Shown: positions 24,520-32,849, counted from the first letter of the stretch. The stretch: DNA of 60,608 nucleotides from Hungatella sp. UBA4396 (GCA_002389905.1 DGRE01000018.1:1-60608), one strand, 5' to 3'. Made by a program: numbers and translations. Notes: a model not told the origin generated them from the sequence alone.

Positions 24520-24912
24520 TTGTATAAAATACTGGGTATCATCAATGTTGCCTTGATTATTGTCATTACGTCGCCTTACTGGCTGCGCCGCCTGGGCCAA
24601 CGTTTTTTTCCAAAAAGAAAAATTGCTTCCACAAAACTGATAAAGGTCTTACGCGCCATACATAAGCCGTTTGGTATCTGCCTGTTGCTGATTACGCTTA
24701 TGCACGGTTATCTGGCTTTAGGGTCGTTGCGGCTGCATACGGGTACGCTGGTTGGGATTATGGTCCTTGCGACTGTTGTACTGGGGCTGTTGTTTTACAG
24801 GAAGAAAAAAGCGGTATTCCTCAAATGGCATAAACGGGCGGCATTGCTGATGGTGTTACTGACGCTTTTACATCTTTTTGTCCCCAATGCGATTTACCAC
24901 CTCTTTACCTGA
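24520..24912 (+). CDS. Four-helix membrane protein with two H-X13-H pairs (putative bis-heme b)
   Basis: A 130-aa integral membrane protein with helices at about 4-20, 48-65, 75-93 and 104-121. Helix 2 carries H48 and H62, helix 4 carries H104 and H118, both spaced H-X13-H. This is the arrangement that ligates two stacked b hemes in ferric-reductase/NADPH-oxidase-type cores. No FAD or NAD domain is attached, so it would be a minimal transmembrane heme wire. The start is TTG 24520 with AAAGGGGG upstream. It follows the b5-like lipoprotein and probably works with it. Family membership by search is untested; a DUF-type membrane protein is the fallback. Confidence 0.7.
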   Translation: MYKILGIINVALIIVITSPYWLRRLGQRFFPKRKIASTKLIKVLRAIHKPFGICLLLITLMHGYLALGSLRLHTGTLVGIMVLATVVLGLLFYRKKKAVFLKWHKRAALLMVLLTLLHLFVPNAIYHLFT

Positions 24913-24982
24913 ATAAACAGCCGTTGTTCCTGACCGTGCCTGTTTTATCAATTTAAAACGGCCGGTAACCTGCCATAAACAC

Positions 24983-25016
24983 AAATGACTCCCCCTGATT
25001 GAACTGAAAGTCATTT
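24983..25016 (-). terminator. Probable terminator of the PNPOx-family gene
   Basis: AAATGACT pairs with AGTCATTT. On the minus strand it begins about 11 nt after the stop and is followed by a T-rich stretch (TTTGTGTTTA). Confidence 0.5.
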
Positions 25017-25026
25017 ACATCCGTTC

Positions 25027-25449
25027 TCAGTCAGTTAAATCATAGGTTTCTATGTTATTAAAATCCAGGGTAACAACGGCTGATTCAAAGATAATTTCAT
25101 AAAGAACCAAATAATTTCCTGCCTGTTCTATGGTGTCTTTATATTCAGGAATCTTTTCGATAAAATATTTTGCGGCATCAAATACAGTGCGGCGGCTTTT
25201 TTGCACCCTGCCTTTTGCGCGGACATGTTCATTGCCTCCGTGAGGAATTGTTGTAAAAGCCACCTGGCTGTTAGATTCAAACTCTCTGATCTTATTATTG
25301 TCTCCAAAGGTAGAAAAGAATATGGTTTTTGCTGCTTCATCAAAGTAAAAATTTACAATCCTCACATTGGGCTGGCTATCGACATAGGTAGCCAGAGCAA
25401 TTTCTGTCTGCGTGTTCATCAATCGGATAAATTCTCTTTTTGTATTCAT
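25027..25449 (-). CDS. Pyridoxamine 5'-phosphate oxidase-family flavoprotein
   Basis: A 140-aa split-barrel protein of the PNPOx-like superfamily, which bind FMN, F420 or heme. It shows RIVNFYFDEAAKTIFFSTFGDNNKIREFESNSQVAFTT in the barrel, then EHVRAKGRVQKSRR. It is shorter than true PdxH and lacks its C-terminal substrate region, so a flavin-dependent reductase or FMN-binding role is more likely than vitamin B6 synthesis. ATG 25449 has GGAGAG upstream. It is divergent from a WYL regulator, which may control it. Confidence 0.8.
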   Translation of the reverse strand: MNTKREFIRLMNTQTEIALATYVDSQPNVRIVNFYFDEAAKTIFFSTFGDNNKIREFESNSQVAFTTIPHGGNEHVRAKGRVQKSRRTVFDAAKYFIEKIPEYKDTIEQAGNYLVLYEIIFESAVVTLDFNNIETYDLTD

Positions 25450-25463
25450 GTAAAAAGCTCTCC

Positions 25464-25492
25464 TTTACTTGTTGTTTTGTTTGCAGTATAAT
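25464..25492 (+). promoter_or_regulatory. Putative promoter of the WYL regulator
   Basis: TTTACT, 17 nt, perfect TATAAT, 51 nt before the start codon and directly followed by an inverted repeat. Confidence 0.5.
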
Positions 25493-25496
25493 CCAT

Positions 25497-25521
25497 AATG
25501 GTGTCAATTAATGAAACCATT
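25497..25521. promoter_or_regulatory. Operator-like inverted repeat before the WYL gene
   Basis: Arms AATGGTGTCA and TGAAACCATT around ATTAA (nine of ten pairs). It lies between the -10 and the WYL start and within the divergent gap to the PNPOx gene, consistent with autoregulation. Confidence 0.55.
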
Positions 25522-25542
25522 TAACTGGAAAAGGAGGAAATT

Positions 25543-26484
25543 ATGAAAAAATCAGAACGTCTGAATGACATGATGATATATTTGAATGATAAAAAATCCT
25601 TCAATCTCAAAAATATCATGGATCGATATTCTATTTCTAAAAGTACAGCGCTCAGGGATATTCAGTCTTTAGAAGAAATCGGTATGCCGATTTACTCTAA
25701 ATCCGGGAGGAATGGGTATTACGGCATTCTTCCTAACCGTTTGTTATCCCCTATCGTCTTTACTGTTGACGAGGTTTATGCATTGTACTTCGCCATGCAA
25801 ACCCTTAATGCCTATCAATCAACACCATTTCATTTAAATGTTCAAAAGCTAAAGCAAAAATTTGAGGGTTGTATATCAGAAGAGCGAATTATAAAATTGA
25901 GAAAAATGGAATTGATCTTTCGATTGGGGAGTTACCAAAGCAAAGATGAATGCGGCTGTCTGGAAGATATTCTTCATATGGCGGTTGATGAACATGTATG
26001 TGAAGTTCTCTATACAAAAGGCGAAGCTGAAAGGCAGTATTATGTCCAGTTTTTTGATATCACCTCTGCCTATGGACAGTGGTATGCAACAGCATACAAT
26101 TTCCAGACGAAAAAACCCCAGGTATTCCGCTGTGATAAAATTCATGGTATACGGCCCTGCAGTCAATATACTGCAAAGCCGGTTTCTGAATTTCTTGTTT
26201 CCTCCAGGGAAATGTTTCGGGATAAAGAGGCAATTGACTTTGAAGTTGGCGTTTCCGGTAAAGGAGCGGATCTGTTTTATAAAGAGCATTATCCATCCAT
26301 GGAGCTGCACTGTGAAAATGGAAAATACTTTGTAAAAGGCTTTTATAACAAAGGGGAAGAAGATTTCATCGCCAATTACTTCACTGTTTACGGCGAAACA
26401 CTTCTCTCCATCAGGCCAGACAGCTTAAAAAACCTGATTCTTGAGCGATTGGAAACAATAAAAAATCACTTCATTTCCATCTGA
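25543..26484 (+). CDS. HTH and WYL domain transcriptional regulator (YafY-like)
   Basis: A 313-aa regulator. The N-terminal HTH_11 (about 1-60) contains KNIMDRYSISKSTALRDIQSLEEIGMPIYSKSGRNGYY. The WYL region spans about 140-225 and its core tripeptide is replaced by WYATAYNF; a C-terminal WCX extension follows. Such proteins bind nucleotides or other ligands through the WYL pocket. ATG 25543 follows AAAAGGAGG. Its 3' end overlaps the end of the DUF4180 gene by 19 nt on the opposite strand, an unusual convergent overlap. Likely target: its own promoter and the divergent PNPOx gene. Confidence 0.85.
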   Translation: MKKSERLNDMMIYLNDKKSFNLKNIMDRYSISKSTALRDIQSLEEIGMPIYSKSGRNGYYGILPNRLLSPIVFTVDEVYALYFAMQTLNAYQSTPFHLNVQKLKQKFEGCISEERIIKLRKMELIFRLGSYQSKDECGCLEDILHMAVDEHVCEVLYTKGEAERQYYVQFFDITSAYGQWYATAYNFQTKKPQVFRCDKIHGIRPCSQYTAKPVSEFLVSSREMFRDKEAIDFEVGVSGKGADLFYKEHYPSMELHCENGKYFVKGFYNKGEEDFIANYFTVYGETLLSIRPDSLKNLILERLETIKNHFISI

Positions 26485-26852
26485 GAGAAAGAAACTCTTT
26501 CTAACTTTTCTATTGCTTCTGCTTCTGTACCGACAAAGAAAAAGTCTTTGCCATTATTGCTCTCATAAATGAAATCGTGAAGCGGTTTGCTGTTGTAGAC
26601 AGAATAATCCCCCCAGACAGCAAGCTTAAAAGCATAATTAATGTATTTTTGAAGCACGTCTCCGGCAAGGCGTGTGGACAATACGAAGAAGTCATTGGTA
26701 AAACAGGTTTTTGGAAGCACAAGATTTTGAAGACCTGTTTCGTAGCTGACTGTCATTGCAAGGTCAAGTGCCGATTGTACATCAGTGATCAAAAGGTCAT
26801 TACTTCTGATTACTGCAATGTTTTGATTATTTCCCATAATATCAATATTCAT
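26466..26852 (-). CDS. DUF4180 domain protein
   Basis: A 128-aa protein of the DUF4180 family, function unknown. Family-like sequence is NDLLITDVQSALDLAMTVSYETG, FVLSTRLAGDVLQKYINYAFKLAVWGDYS and KPLHDFIYESNNGKDFFFV. The fold resembles STAS/anti-sigma-like proteins in layout, which is only an impression. Start ATG 26852 has AAAGGAG eight nt upstream; a longer frame exists but lacks this. It lies 57 nt after the HTH gene, with which it probably forms a two-gene operon. Its stop lies inside the end of the convergent WYL gene. Confidence 0.8.
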   Translation of the reverse strand: MNIDIMGNNQNIAVIRSNDLLITDVQSALDLAMTVSYETGLQNLVLPKTCFTNDFFVLSTRLAGDVLQKYINYAFKLAVWGDYSVYNSKPLHDFIYESNNGKDFFFVGTEAEAIEKLERVSFSQMEMK

Positions 26853-26909
26853 AAAACTACTCCTTTTCGCAAATGAAATATCTTTGTCTTTATTTCTTTC
26901 CACTCTGAA

Positions 26910-27347
26910 TCAGCTTAAATGTTCTGTTACATCCGAAATCAGATCTAACATTTCTTTCATAAAATAAATGTTCCCCCATAAAGCTACACGAACTTTATTT
27001 TCATGTTCCAAATGCTGCACATGCATTGTGGACCTGCCATATTCCGGGGGCTTGCAATTCAATGCTGCAGTCAGCATATTGATAATACGGGCGCTTTCAT
27101 CAAAATCATGAATCTGAATATCAATTACAGAGGACACGGTAGCTTTATCCTGAGGTTGTTCCATAACATCATGATTACGGCTATCGTTATTTTCCGCAAA
27201 AATACTTAAGTCATGACCAGTTATACGCCAGCTTTTCCCTATTTTATTGGCACGCAATTTTCCTTCCCTGATATAACGCTGTATAGTTTTAGGGTGTATA
27301 TCGAGCATTTTAGATACCTGCTCGACTGTATAATATTTTTCCTGCAT
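26910..27347 (-). CDS. Excisionase/MerR-type HTH protein with extra C-terminal domain
   Basis: A 145-aa protein. Residues 1-50 are an excisionase-family HTH (YYTVEQVSKMLDIHPKTIQRYIREGKLRANKIGKSWRIT). The C-terminal half (about 70-145) is a separate small domain, SSVIDIQIHDFDESARIINMLTAALN then VRVALWGNIYFMKEMLDLIS, that I do not recognise. No integrase or phage gene is nearby, so it is more likely a transcription factor than an excisionase. ATG 27347 follows AAGGAG. It precedes the DUF4180 gene and probably regulates or partners with it. Confidence 0.78.
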   Translation of the reverse strand: MQEKYYTVEQVSKMLDIHPKTIQRYIREGKLRANKIGKSWRITGHDLSIFAENNDSRNHDVMEQPQDKATVSSVIDIQIHDFDESARIINMLTAALNCKPPEYGRSTMHVQHLEHENKVRVALWGNIYFMKEMLDLISDVTEHLS

Positions 27348-27379
27348 CTAATTACTCCTTAATATATCTTATAAATGCA

Positions 27380-27408
27380 ATAATAAGTCATAATAAGTAA
27401 TTTGTCAA
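27380..27408 (-). promoter_or_regulatory. Promoter of the HTH-DUF4180 pair
   Basis: Minus-strand TTGACA, 17 nt, TATTAT. The spacer contains a direct repeat of CTTATTAT, a possible binding site for the HTH protein. Confidence 0.7.
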
Positions 27409-27465
27409 CACATGATTTTCCTATGCTCAAAGCTTTTCTAAAATAAATTCTAAAATAAATTCCCC

Positions 27466-27494
27466 TTGCATAACAAAAGTTTTGGATGTAATAT
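27466..27494 (+). promoter_or_regulatory. Promoter of the marR-ABC exporter operon
   Basis: TTGCAT, 17 nt, TAATAT, about 50 nt before the MarR start, immediately followed by a tandem repeat. Confidence 0.6.
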
Positions 27495-27496
27495 AT

Positions 27497-27521
27497 CTCT
27501 TGGTACCTAAACTCTTGGTAC
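27497..27521 (+). promoter_or_regulatory. Tandem CTCTTGGTAC repeat, likely MarR operator
   Basis: Two identical 10-nt copies, 15 nt apart start to start, begin three nt after the -10 box and cover the transcription start. The position suits repression by the MarR protein encoded next. Confidence 0.6.
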
Positions 27522-27542
27522 AAAGCGAAAAGGAGGTGGAAT

Positions 27543-27998
27543 GTGTTGGAAATGCAGAAGGAACATATTTTGGCGTCCCGTCTAAGAGCATGCGGACATT
27601 TTCTTTACTATCAGACAGGTGGAAAGGCTGGGCAGCGTCGTATACTGGTAACACTTTTAAGGCAGAAAGACCTTACCCAAAAAGAACTTCAGGACATACT
27701 TGAAATAAGTTCCGGCTCTTTGAGCGAAATTCTCCAAAAAATGGAGGACTCCTCCCTGGTGGTGCGCCAAAAAAGCTGCAATGATAAACGGCAGGTGAAG
27801 CTTGCTCTTACACCTACGGGGAAAAACAGGGCCCTCCAGGTAAAGGAACATTACTTCCGCACACTTGAGCGTATGTTTGAATGTCTGGATGAGCAGGAAA
27901 AGGAACAGCTTGACGGAATTTTAGAAAAACTTGTAGGCCATTTGGACTCTCTCAAAATCGACCCTCTATTTGAATCGGGAGGGGACGATTCACTATGA
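27543..27998 (+). CDS. MarR-family transcriptional regulator
   Basis: A 151-aa winged-helix regulator: RILVTLLRQKDLTQKELQDILEISSGSLSEILQKMEDSSLVVRQKSCNDKRQVKLALTPTGK contains the HTH and wing (about 34-95). The DKRQ wing motif is typical of MarR. The start is GTG 27543 behind AAAGGAGG. It precedes two ABC half-transporters, an arrangement typical of drug-responsive exporter operons, and a tandem repeat at the promoter is its probable binding site. Ligand unknown. Confidence 0.88.
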   Translation: MLEMQKEHILASRLRACGHFLYYQTGGKAGQRRILVTLLRQKDLTQKELQDILEISSGSLSEILQKMEDSSLVVRQKSCNDKRQVKLALTPTGKNRALQVKEHYFRTLERMFECLDEQEKEQLDGILEKLVGHLDSLKIDPLFESGGDDSL

Positions 27999-28111
27999 TA
28001 GTACCAGGCTGAACAAAAAAGCTGTTGGTTCGCAACCTGCGGACCCAAAACAAAAGATCAATTTTGACAGGATCATGTGACCTGTCGTTAAAAGGGAGTG
28101 AAATTAACAAC

Positions 28112-29851
28112 ATGTGGAAAATCCTTATAAAAAGCATAAGGGAATTTAAAAAACCCTCTATTCTGGCACCGGTTTTCGTGTCAATGGAGGTTGTCATTGA
28201 ATGTATTATTCCGTTCATCACCGCACATCTCGTCAATCAGATCAAGGCGGGCTGCGGAATCAATGTCATTTTACAATACGGTCTGCTGCTTCTGGTGATG
28301 GCAAGCTTTTCCCTCACATTCGGAAGGCTGGCCGGTACAGCGTGTGCTACCGCGGCAAGCGGCTTTGCCCGCAATCTTAGAAAGGATATGTTTTACAGCA
28401 TCCAATCCTTTTCCTTTGAAAATATCGACCGTTTTTCCTCGTCGTCACTTGTAACAAGGCTTACCACCGATGTGAGCAATGTCCAAAACGCATACATGAT
28501 GATTATCCGCACGGCCATAAGGAGTCCGCTGATGCTGGTTTTTGCCATCGTGATGGCATTTATCATGGGCGGCAGGCTGGCGCTCATTTTCGTGGTAGTC
28601 ATACCGTTTCTGGCTGTAGGGCTTTATCTGATCATCCGCAAGGCGTTCCCCATTTTTAAAAGGGTATTTCGTAAGTACGATGCACTTAACGGCTCCATCC
28701 AGGAGAATATTCAGGGCATCCGCGTGGTAAAATCCTTTGTACGTGAGGAATACGAAAAGCAGAAGTTTGAAAAAGCCGCCGAAGATGTCCGCACGGAGTT
28801 CACCAGGGCTGAGAGAATTATCGCGTTCAACAATCCCATGATGCAGTTTTGCCTGTATGTGAACATGGTATTCATCTTGACCTTTGGTTCCTATACCATC
28901 ATCACTACCCAGGGACTGAACTTCAATGTAGGACAGCTCTCCTCTCTGATGGTATACAGCTTCCAGACACTGATGAGCCTGATGATGCTCTCCATGGTGT
29001 TTGTGCTGATCACCATTGCAGATGAGTCCTCCCACCGGATTGTGGAGGTTCTGCAGGAAAAGAGTACGCTGACTAACCCCAAATCCCCTGTCTTCGAAGT
29101 GAAAGACGGTTCCGTGGATTTTTCCGGTGTCAGCTTCCGTTATTCCAGGAAAGCGGAGTTTATGGCGCTCCAGAATATCGACCTGCACATCAACTCCGGG
29201 GAAACCATCGGTATTTTAGGCGGTACAGGTTCCTCAAAAACTTCTCTCGTCCAACTGATCCCCCGTCTGTACGATGCCACGGAAGGTCTGGTGAAGGTAG
29301 GCGGCCTGGAAGTGGGTGCTTACGACATTGAAACTCTGCGCAATCAGGTTTCAGTGGTACTGCAAAATAACATCCTGTTTTCCGGAACCATCAAAGAGAA
29401 CCTGCGCTGGGGCAACCCCCAGGCGACTGATGAGCAGCTGCAGGAAGCCTGTAAGCTTGCCCAGGCGGACGATTTCATCTCCCGGTTCCCTGACGGCTAT
29501 GATACGTACATCGAACAGGGCGGCACCAATGTTTCAGGAGGGCAAAAGCAGCGGCTGTGTATCGCCCGGGCGCTTTTGAAAAAGCCGAAAATACTGATTA
29601 TGGACGATTCTACCAGCGCTGTCGATACACAAACCGATGCAAAGATCCGCAAGGCGTTCCGCGAGTATATTCCCGAAACCACTAAGATCATCATTGCGCA
29701 GCGCATCGCCTCCATACAGGATGCGGACCGTATCGTACTGATGGACAAGGGCAGGATTGTGGCTGTGGGCACCCACGAGGAGCTTTTGGAAACAAGCGAA
29801 ATCTACCGCGAGGTATACGATTCCCAGAACAAGGCAGGTGGACGACAATGA
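28112..29851 (+). CDS. ABC exporter half-transporter A (multidrug/lipid type)
   Basis: A 579-aa type-IV ABC half-transporter with six membrane helices (about 1-300) and a C-terminal ATPase. Walker A is GGTGSSKTSL, where Ser replaces the usual Gly before Lys; the signature is VSGGQKQRLCIAR; Walker B is ILIMDDSTSAVD, with Asp at the catalytic Glu position. Such degenerate sites are typical of one half of heterodimeric exporters (BmrC/YfiB-like). ATG 28112 is chosen at the natural N-terminus MWKILIKSI; the frame is open upstream. Its stop overlaps the next gene by 4 nt. Confidence 0.92.
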   Translation: MWKILIKSIREFKKPSILAPVFVSMEVVIECIIPFITAHLVNQIKAGCGINVILQYGLLLLVMASFSLTFGRLAGTACATAASGFARNLRKDMFYSIQSFSFENIDRFSSSSLVTRLTTDVSNVQNAYMMIIRTAIRSPLMLVFAIVMAFIMGGRLALIFVVVIPFLAVGLYLIIRKAFPIFKRVFRKYDALNGSIQENIQGIRVVKSFVREEYEKQKFEKAAEDVRTEFTRAERIIAFNNPMMQFCLYVNMVFILTFGSYTIITTQGLNFNVGQLSSLMVYSFQTLMSLMMLSMVFVLITIADESSHRIVEVLQEKSTLTNPKSPVFEVKDGSVDFSGVSFRYSRKAEFMALQNIDLHINSGETIGILGGTGSSKTSLVQLIPRLYDATEGLVKVGGLEVGAYDIETLRNQVSVVLQNNILFSGTIKENLRWGNPQATDEQLQEACKLAQADDFISRFPDGYDTYIEQGGTNVSGGQKQRLCIARALLKKPKILIMDDSTSAVDTQTDAKIRKAFREYIPETTKIIIAQRIASIQDADRIVLMDKGRIVAVGTHEELLETSEIYREVYDSQNKAGGRQ

Positions 29852-31737
29852 AACAGAATGTTATATTTAAAAAAGGAACATTAAAACGGCTTTTAAAAAT
29901 GCTGTTTGAGTTTTACCCGGCTGCGTTGCCGCTGGTGCTCTTCTGCATCGTATTCACGGCCGCGGTTTCCTCCATCCCCTCTATTTTCATGCAGAACGTC
30001 ATTGCAGTACTGGAAAAAAACAGGGGGGGCGATTGGGCCCACGTTGGTCCGCAGATTTTTCGGCTGGTGTCTATACTGGCGGGGCTGTATGCGGTTTCCA
30101 TTGTGTCATCGTTGGCCTACAATCAAGCCATGGCGGTCATCACCCAGGGTTCGCTTAAAAAGATGCGCGAAAGGCTGTTCCACAAGATGCAGGATCTGCC
30201 CATCCGCTTTTTTGACACCCATCCCCACGGCGATATTATGAGCCATTATACCAATGATATTGATACGCTCAGGCAGCTTATTTCACAGAGTATGCCCCAG
30301 CTTCTTGTCTCAACCGTCACCGTGACCACACTTTTGAGCATCATGCTCTACTTCAGCGTGTGGATGACCTTAGTTGTGCTCAGCGGCATGGCGGTCATGC
30401 TGACTGTAGTAAAAAAGCTGGGCGGCAATTCCGCAAAATATTTTATACGCCAGCAGCACTCTCTGGGTAAAACCGAGGGCTTCATTCAGGAAATAATGAG
30501 CGGTCAGAAGGTGGTAAAGGTTTTTTGCCATGAGGATGAGGCCAAAGCAGGTTTTGATGCCATTAATGACCAGTTGTTCCACGATTCGGAGCAGGCCAAC
30601 ACGTTTGCCAACATTCTTCCGCCCATTCTCATGAATATCGGAAACCTGATCTACGTTACGGTTGCCATGGCAGGCGGAATATTCCTTCTGGCAAAGGTGA
30701 ATAATTTAAGCATTTCAGGGCTTCCATTCAGCATCAGCGTTGTGGTGCCGTTTTTGAACATAACCCGTCAGTTTTCCGGCAACATCAACCAGGTATCCCA
30801 GCAGGTAAACGCGGTGGTCATGGGCCTGGCAGGCGCAGACCGTATCTTTACAGTATTGGATGAAGAGCCTGAAGAGGACAGCGGATTTATCACTCTCGTC
30901 AATGCCAAAGAAGAAAGCGGTGTCCTTACGGAATGTTCAGAACGCACGGAACTTTGGGCGTGGAAGGAGACTCTTGCGGATGGTACGGTGCGCTATACCC
31001 AGCTTGCAGGCAACGTGCGCCTGCAGGACGTAGATTTCGGATACGAAAAGAATAAGCCCGTACTCCACAGCATCACCCTGTTCGCAGAGCCTGGTCAGAA
31101 GGTGGCGTTTGTTGGTGCCACAGGTGCTGGAAAGACTACCATCACCAATCTTTTGAACCGCTTTTATGATATTGCTGACGGTAAGATATTCTATGACGGC
31201 ATTAATATCAACAAAATCAGGAAATCAGACCTGCGCCGCGCCATCGGCATGGTGCTTCAGGATACCAACCTATTTACCGGCACTGTTATGGATAACATCC
31301 GCTACGGCAGGCTGGACGCCACAGACGGGGAATGCGAATCGGCTGCTAAGCTGGCCGGTGCCCACGACTTCATCACAAGACTGCCAGAAGGGTATCAGAC
31401 CATGCTTTCCAGTAATGGCAGCAACCTTTCCCAGGGACAGAGACAGCTTATCGCCATCGCCCGTGCGGCAGTGGCAGATCCTCCGGTAATGGTACTGGAT
31501 GAGGCGACTTCCTCCATTGATACACGTACTGAGGCCATTGTACAGCGGGGCATGGATGCACTCATGAAAGGGCGCACAGTATTTGTGATTGCGCACCGCC
31601 TTTCCACAGTTCAAAATTCCGATGTCATTATGGTACTTGAGCATGGAAAAATCATTGAACGAGGCAGCCATGCACACCTGATCGAAGAAAACGGCAAGTA
31701 TTTCCAGCTTTATACCGGTGCATTTGAACTGGAATAG
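29848..31737 (+). CDS. ABC exporter half-transporter B (multidrug/lipid type)
   Basis: A 629-aa partner with six helices and an ATPase domain. Walker A is GATGAGKTTITNLL, the signature LSQGQRQLIAIARA, and Walker B MVLDEATSSID with the catalytic Glu intact, so this half probably holds the active site. Between the membrane and ATPase domains is an insertion of about 35 residues (VNAKEESGVLTEC through WAWKETLADGTVRYTQLAG), as in BmrD/YfiC-type subunits. Coupled to subunit A by ATGA overlap. Substrate unknown. Confidence 0.92.
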   Translation: MKQNVIFKKGTLKRLLKMLFEFYPAALPLVLFCIVFTAAVSSIPSIFMQNVIAVLEKNRGGDWAHVGPQIFRLVSILAGLYAVSIVSSLAYNQAMAVITQGSLKKMRERLFHKMQDLPIRFFDTHPHGDIMSHYTNDIDTLRQLISQSMPQLLVSTVTVTTLLSIMLYFSVWMTLVVLSGMAVMLTVVKKLGGNSAKYFIRQQHSLGKTEGFIQEIMSGQKVVKVFCHEDEAKAGFDAINDQLFHDSEQANTFANILPPILMNIGNLIYVTVAMAGGIFLLAKVNNLSISGLPFSISVVVPFLNITRQFSGNINQVSQQVNAVVMGLAGADRIFTVLDEEPEEDSGFITLVNAKEESGVLTECSERTELWAWKETLADGTVRYTQLAGNVRLQDVDFGYEKNKPVLHSITLFAEPGQKVAFVGATGAGKTTITNLLNRFYDIADGKIFYDGININKIRKSDLRRAIGMVLQDTNLFTGTVMDNIRYGRLDATDGECESAAKLAGAHDFITRLPEGYQTMLSSNGSNLSQGQRQLIAIARAAVADPPVMVLDEATSSIDTRTEAIVQRGMDALMKGRTVFVIAHRLSTVQNSDVIMVLEHGKIIERGSHAHLIEENGKYFQLYTGAFELE

Positions 31738-31784
31738 TAATCTATGGTACGTTTTCTGCGGGAAATCAGATTAGCGTCAATTTT

Positions 31785-31833
31785 AACAGGCTCCATGGAC
31801 GGTCAATACAACCGCCATGGAGCCTGTTTTTTT
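31785..31833 (+). terminator. Terminator of the marR-ABC operon
   Basis: Perfect 14-nt arms AACAGGCTCCATGG and CCATGGAGCCTGTT followed by a T run. Strong intrinsic terminator 48 nt after the stop. Confidence 0.93.
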
Positions 31834-31857
31834 CATGAAATATCCCAATCAATTCTT

Positions 31858-32832
31858 TTAAAATCCCAAATCGGAAAGAAAATAGGCGTTACTGCAGGCA
31901 AAAAGCCCTTTTTCATCTTTACATTCCACCCTGATATAAGTCTCGTTTCCGCAAAGAGGAAACCTGGCTTCCGTAAGAGGCTCTCCTTGCACAGATGCTC
32001 TGCAACAGAGCCTGGAGCTTTCTGTGACTCCGCAAATGGCCTGTACCGGTCCTGTCTTTACCACCAGTTCCCTGTTCTCCACGTAAAGTTCCTTTATCTC
32101 AGGTCCCATGGAGCTGTAGAAGTGGCCTTTTACCAACCCATTTATAACCTCAGTATAGCTTAACTCTTCCGCCTTTATCATGGTAAAGCCTCCGAAAGAA
32201 TCGCATAGAAGACTGTCAAAGGGATAACTGTTATGATTATCATCCGTTGCCATGCACCATAACCGGTTACCCAGCCGGAGCATCTCATCATAGGACTGGG
32301 GATTATAGCCGTACAGCCCATCAAGCTGGCATCCATGATTGTAGATTTCCATGGCAAAAAGTCCTTTCAGCCCTTTATAATCGCTATAATTCTGTAAGGA
32401 CCAGTATGGATGGTTATAGCAGGAAATAAAACCTAATTCGTTCATCTCCTCCAGGTATCCGTTAATATAATCAAAATCCCCATACCTGCATTCCGGGCAG
32501 ATTCCCATTTCCTTTCTCTCCCGCCAGTAGCCGGGTCTGGTATCATACAAGTTAATATGATACGTCCTGTCTCTGGGGCGAAGCCTGTCCGGCCCATTCT
32601 CATTGATATCCACCTCTACCGCCGCAAGAGCCAGGAATTCTTCATCATTTAATTCCTCGTGATTCTTGTATATCCTGTGATCGGTAAAGGCCATAACCTG
32701 ATATCCCCGGCTTTTATAACTCTCTTTCGCCTCCTCCGGCGTCAGCCTTCCATCGGATACTGTAGTATGACCGTGCAAGTTTGCCTTATAAAACCTACCC
32801 GTCTCAGGCAATAAATAAATCCTGTCTTTCAC
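31858..32832 (-). CDS. PHP-domain metal-dependent phosphoesterase-like protein (intact site)
   Basis: A 324-aa PHP-fold hydrolase. Motif I is LHGHTTVSDG (H20, H22, D27), motif II FTDH (D51, H52), E73 follows in AAVEVDI, motif III is YNHPYWS (H141), and the last is ATDDNH (D197, H200). All metal ligands expected for a trinuclear PHP site are present. Residues after about 240 form a separate beta-rich domain. No signal peptide is seen, so it is cytoplasmic. Start is GTG 32832 behind GAAAGGAGG. It sits at the end of the glycan operon next to a degenerate paralogue. Possible substrates are sugar phosphates or phosphodiesters; unproven. Confidence 0.82.
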   Translation of the reverse strand: MKDRIYLLPETGRFYKANLHGHTTVSDGRLTPEEAKESYKSRGYQVMAFTDHRIYKNHEELNDEEFLALAAVEVDINENGPDRLRPRDRTYHINLYDTRPGYWRERKEMGICPECRYGDFDYINGYLEEMNELGFISCYNHPYWSLQNYSDYKGLKGLFAMEIYNHGCQLDGLYGYNPQSYDEMLRLGNRLWCMATDDNHNSYPFDSLLCDSFGGFTMIKAEELSYTEVINGLVKGHFYSSMGPEIKELYVENRELVVKTGPVQAICGVTESSRLCCRASVQGEPLTEARFPLCGNETYIRVECKDEKGLFACSNAYFLSDLGF

Positions 32833-32849
32833 CTCGCCTTCCTCCTTTC

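Noticed and set aside
26910..27347. Phage or integrative-element excisionase
   Set aside because: No integrase, attachment repeat or phage gene is nearby; the protein has an extra C-terminal domain and pairs with DUF4180.
28445..29188. 247-aa open frame opposite the first ABC half-transporter
   Set aside because: It lies wholly antisense to a clear ABC gene, has low-complexity His/Gln/Asp-rich composition and no ribosome site; a shadow of the real gene.
29210..29240. Walker A GGTGSSKT and Asp for catalytic Glu in ABC half-transporter A
   Set aside because: Expected for the degenerate half of heterodimeric exporters of this family; partner B is canonical.
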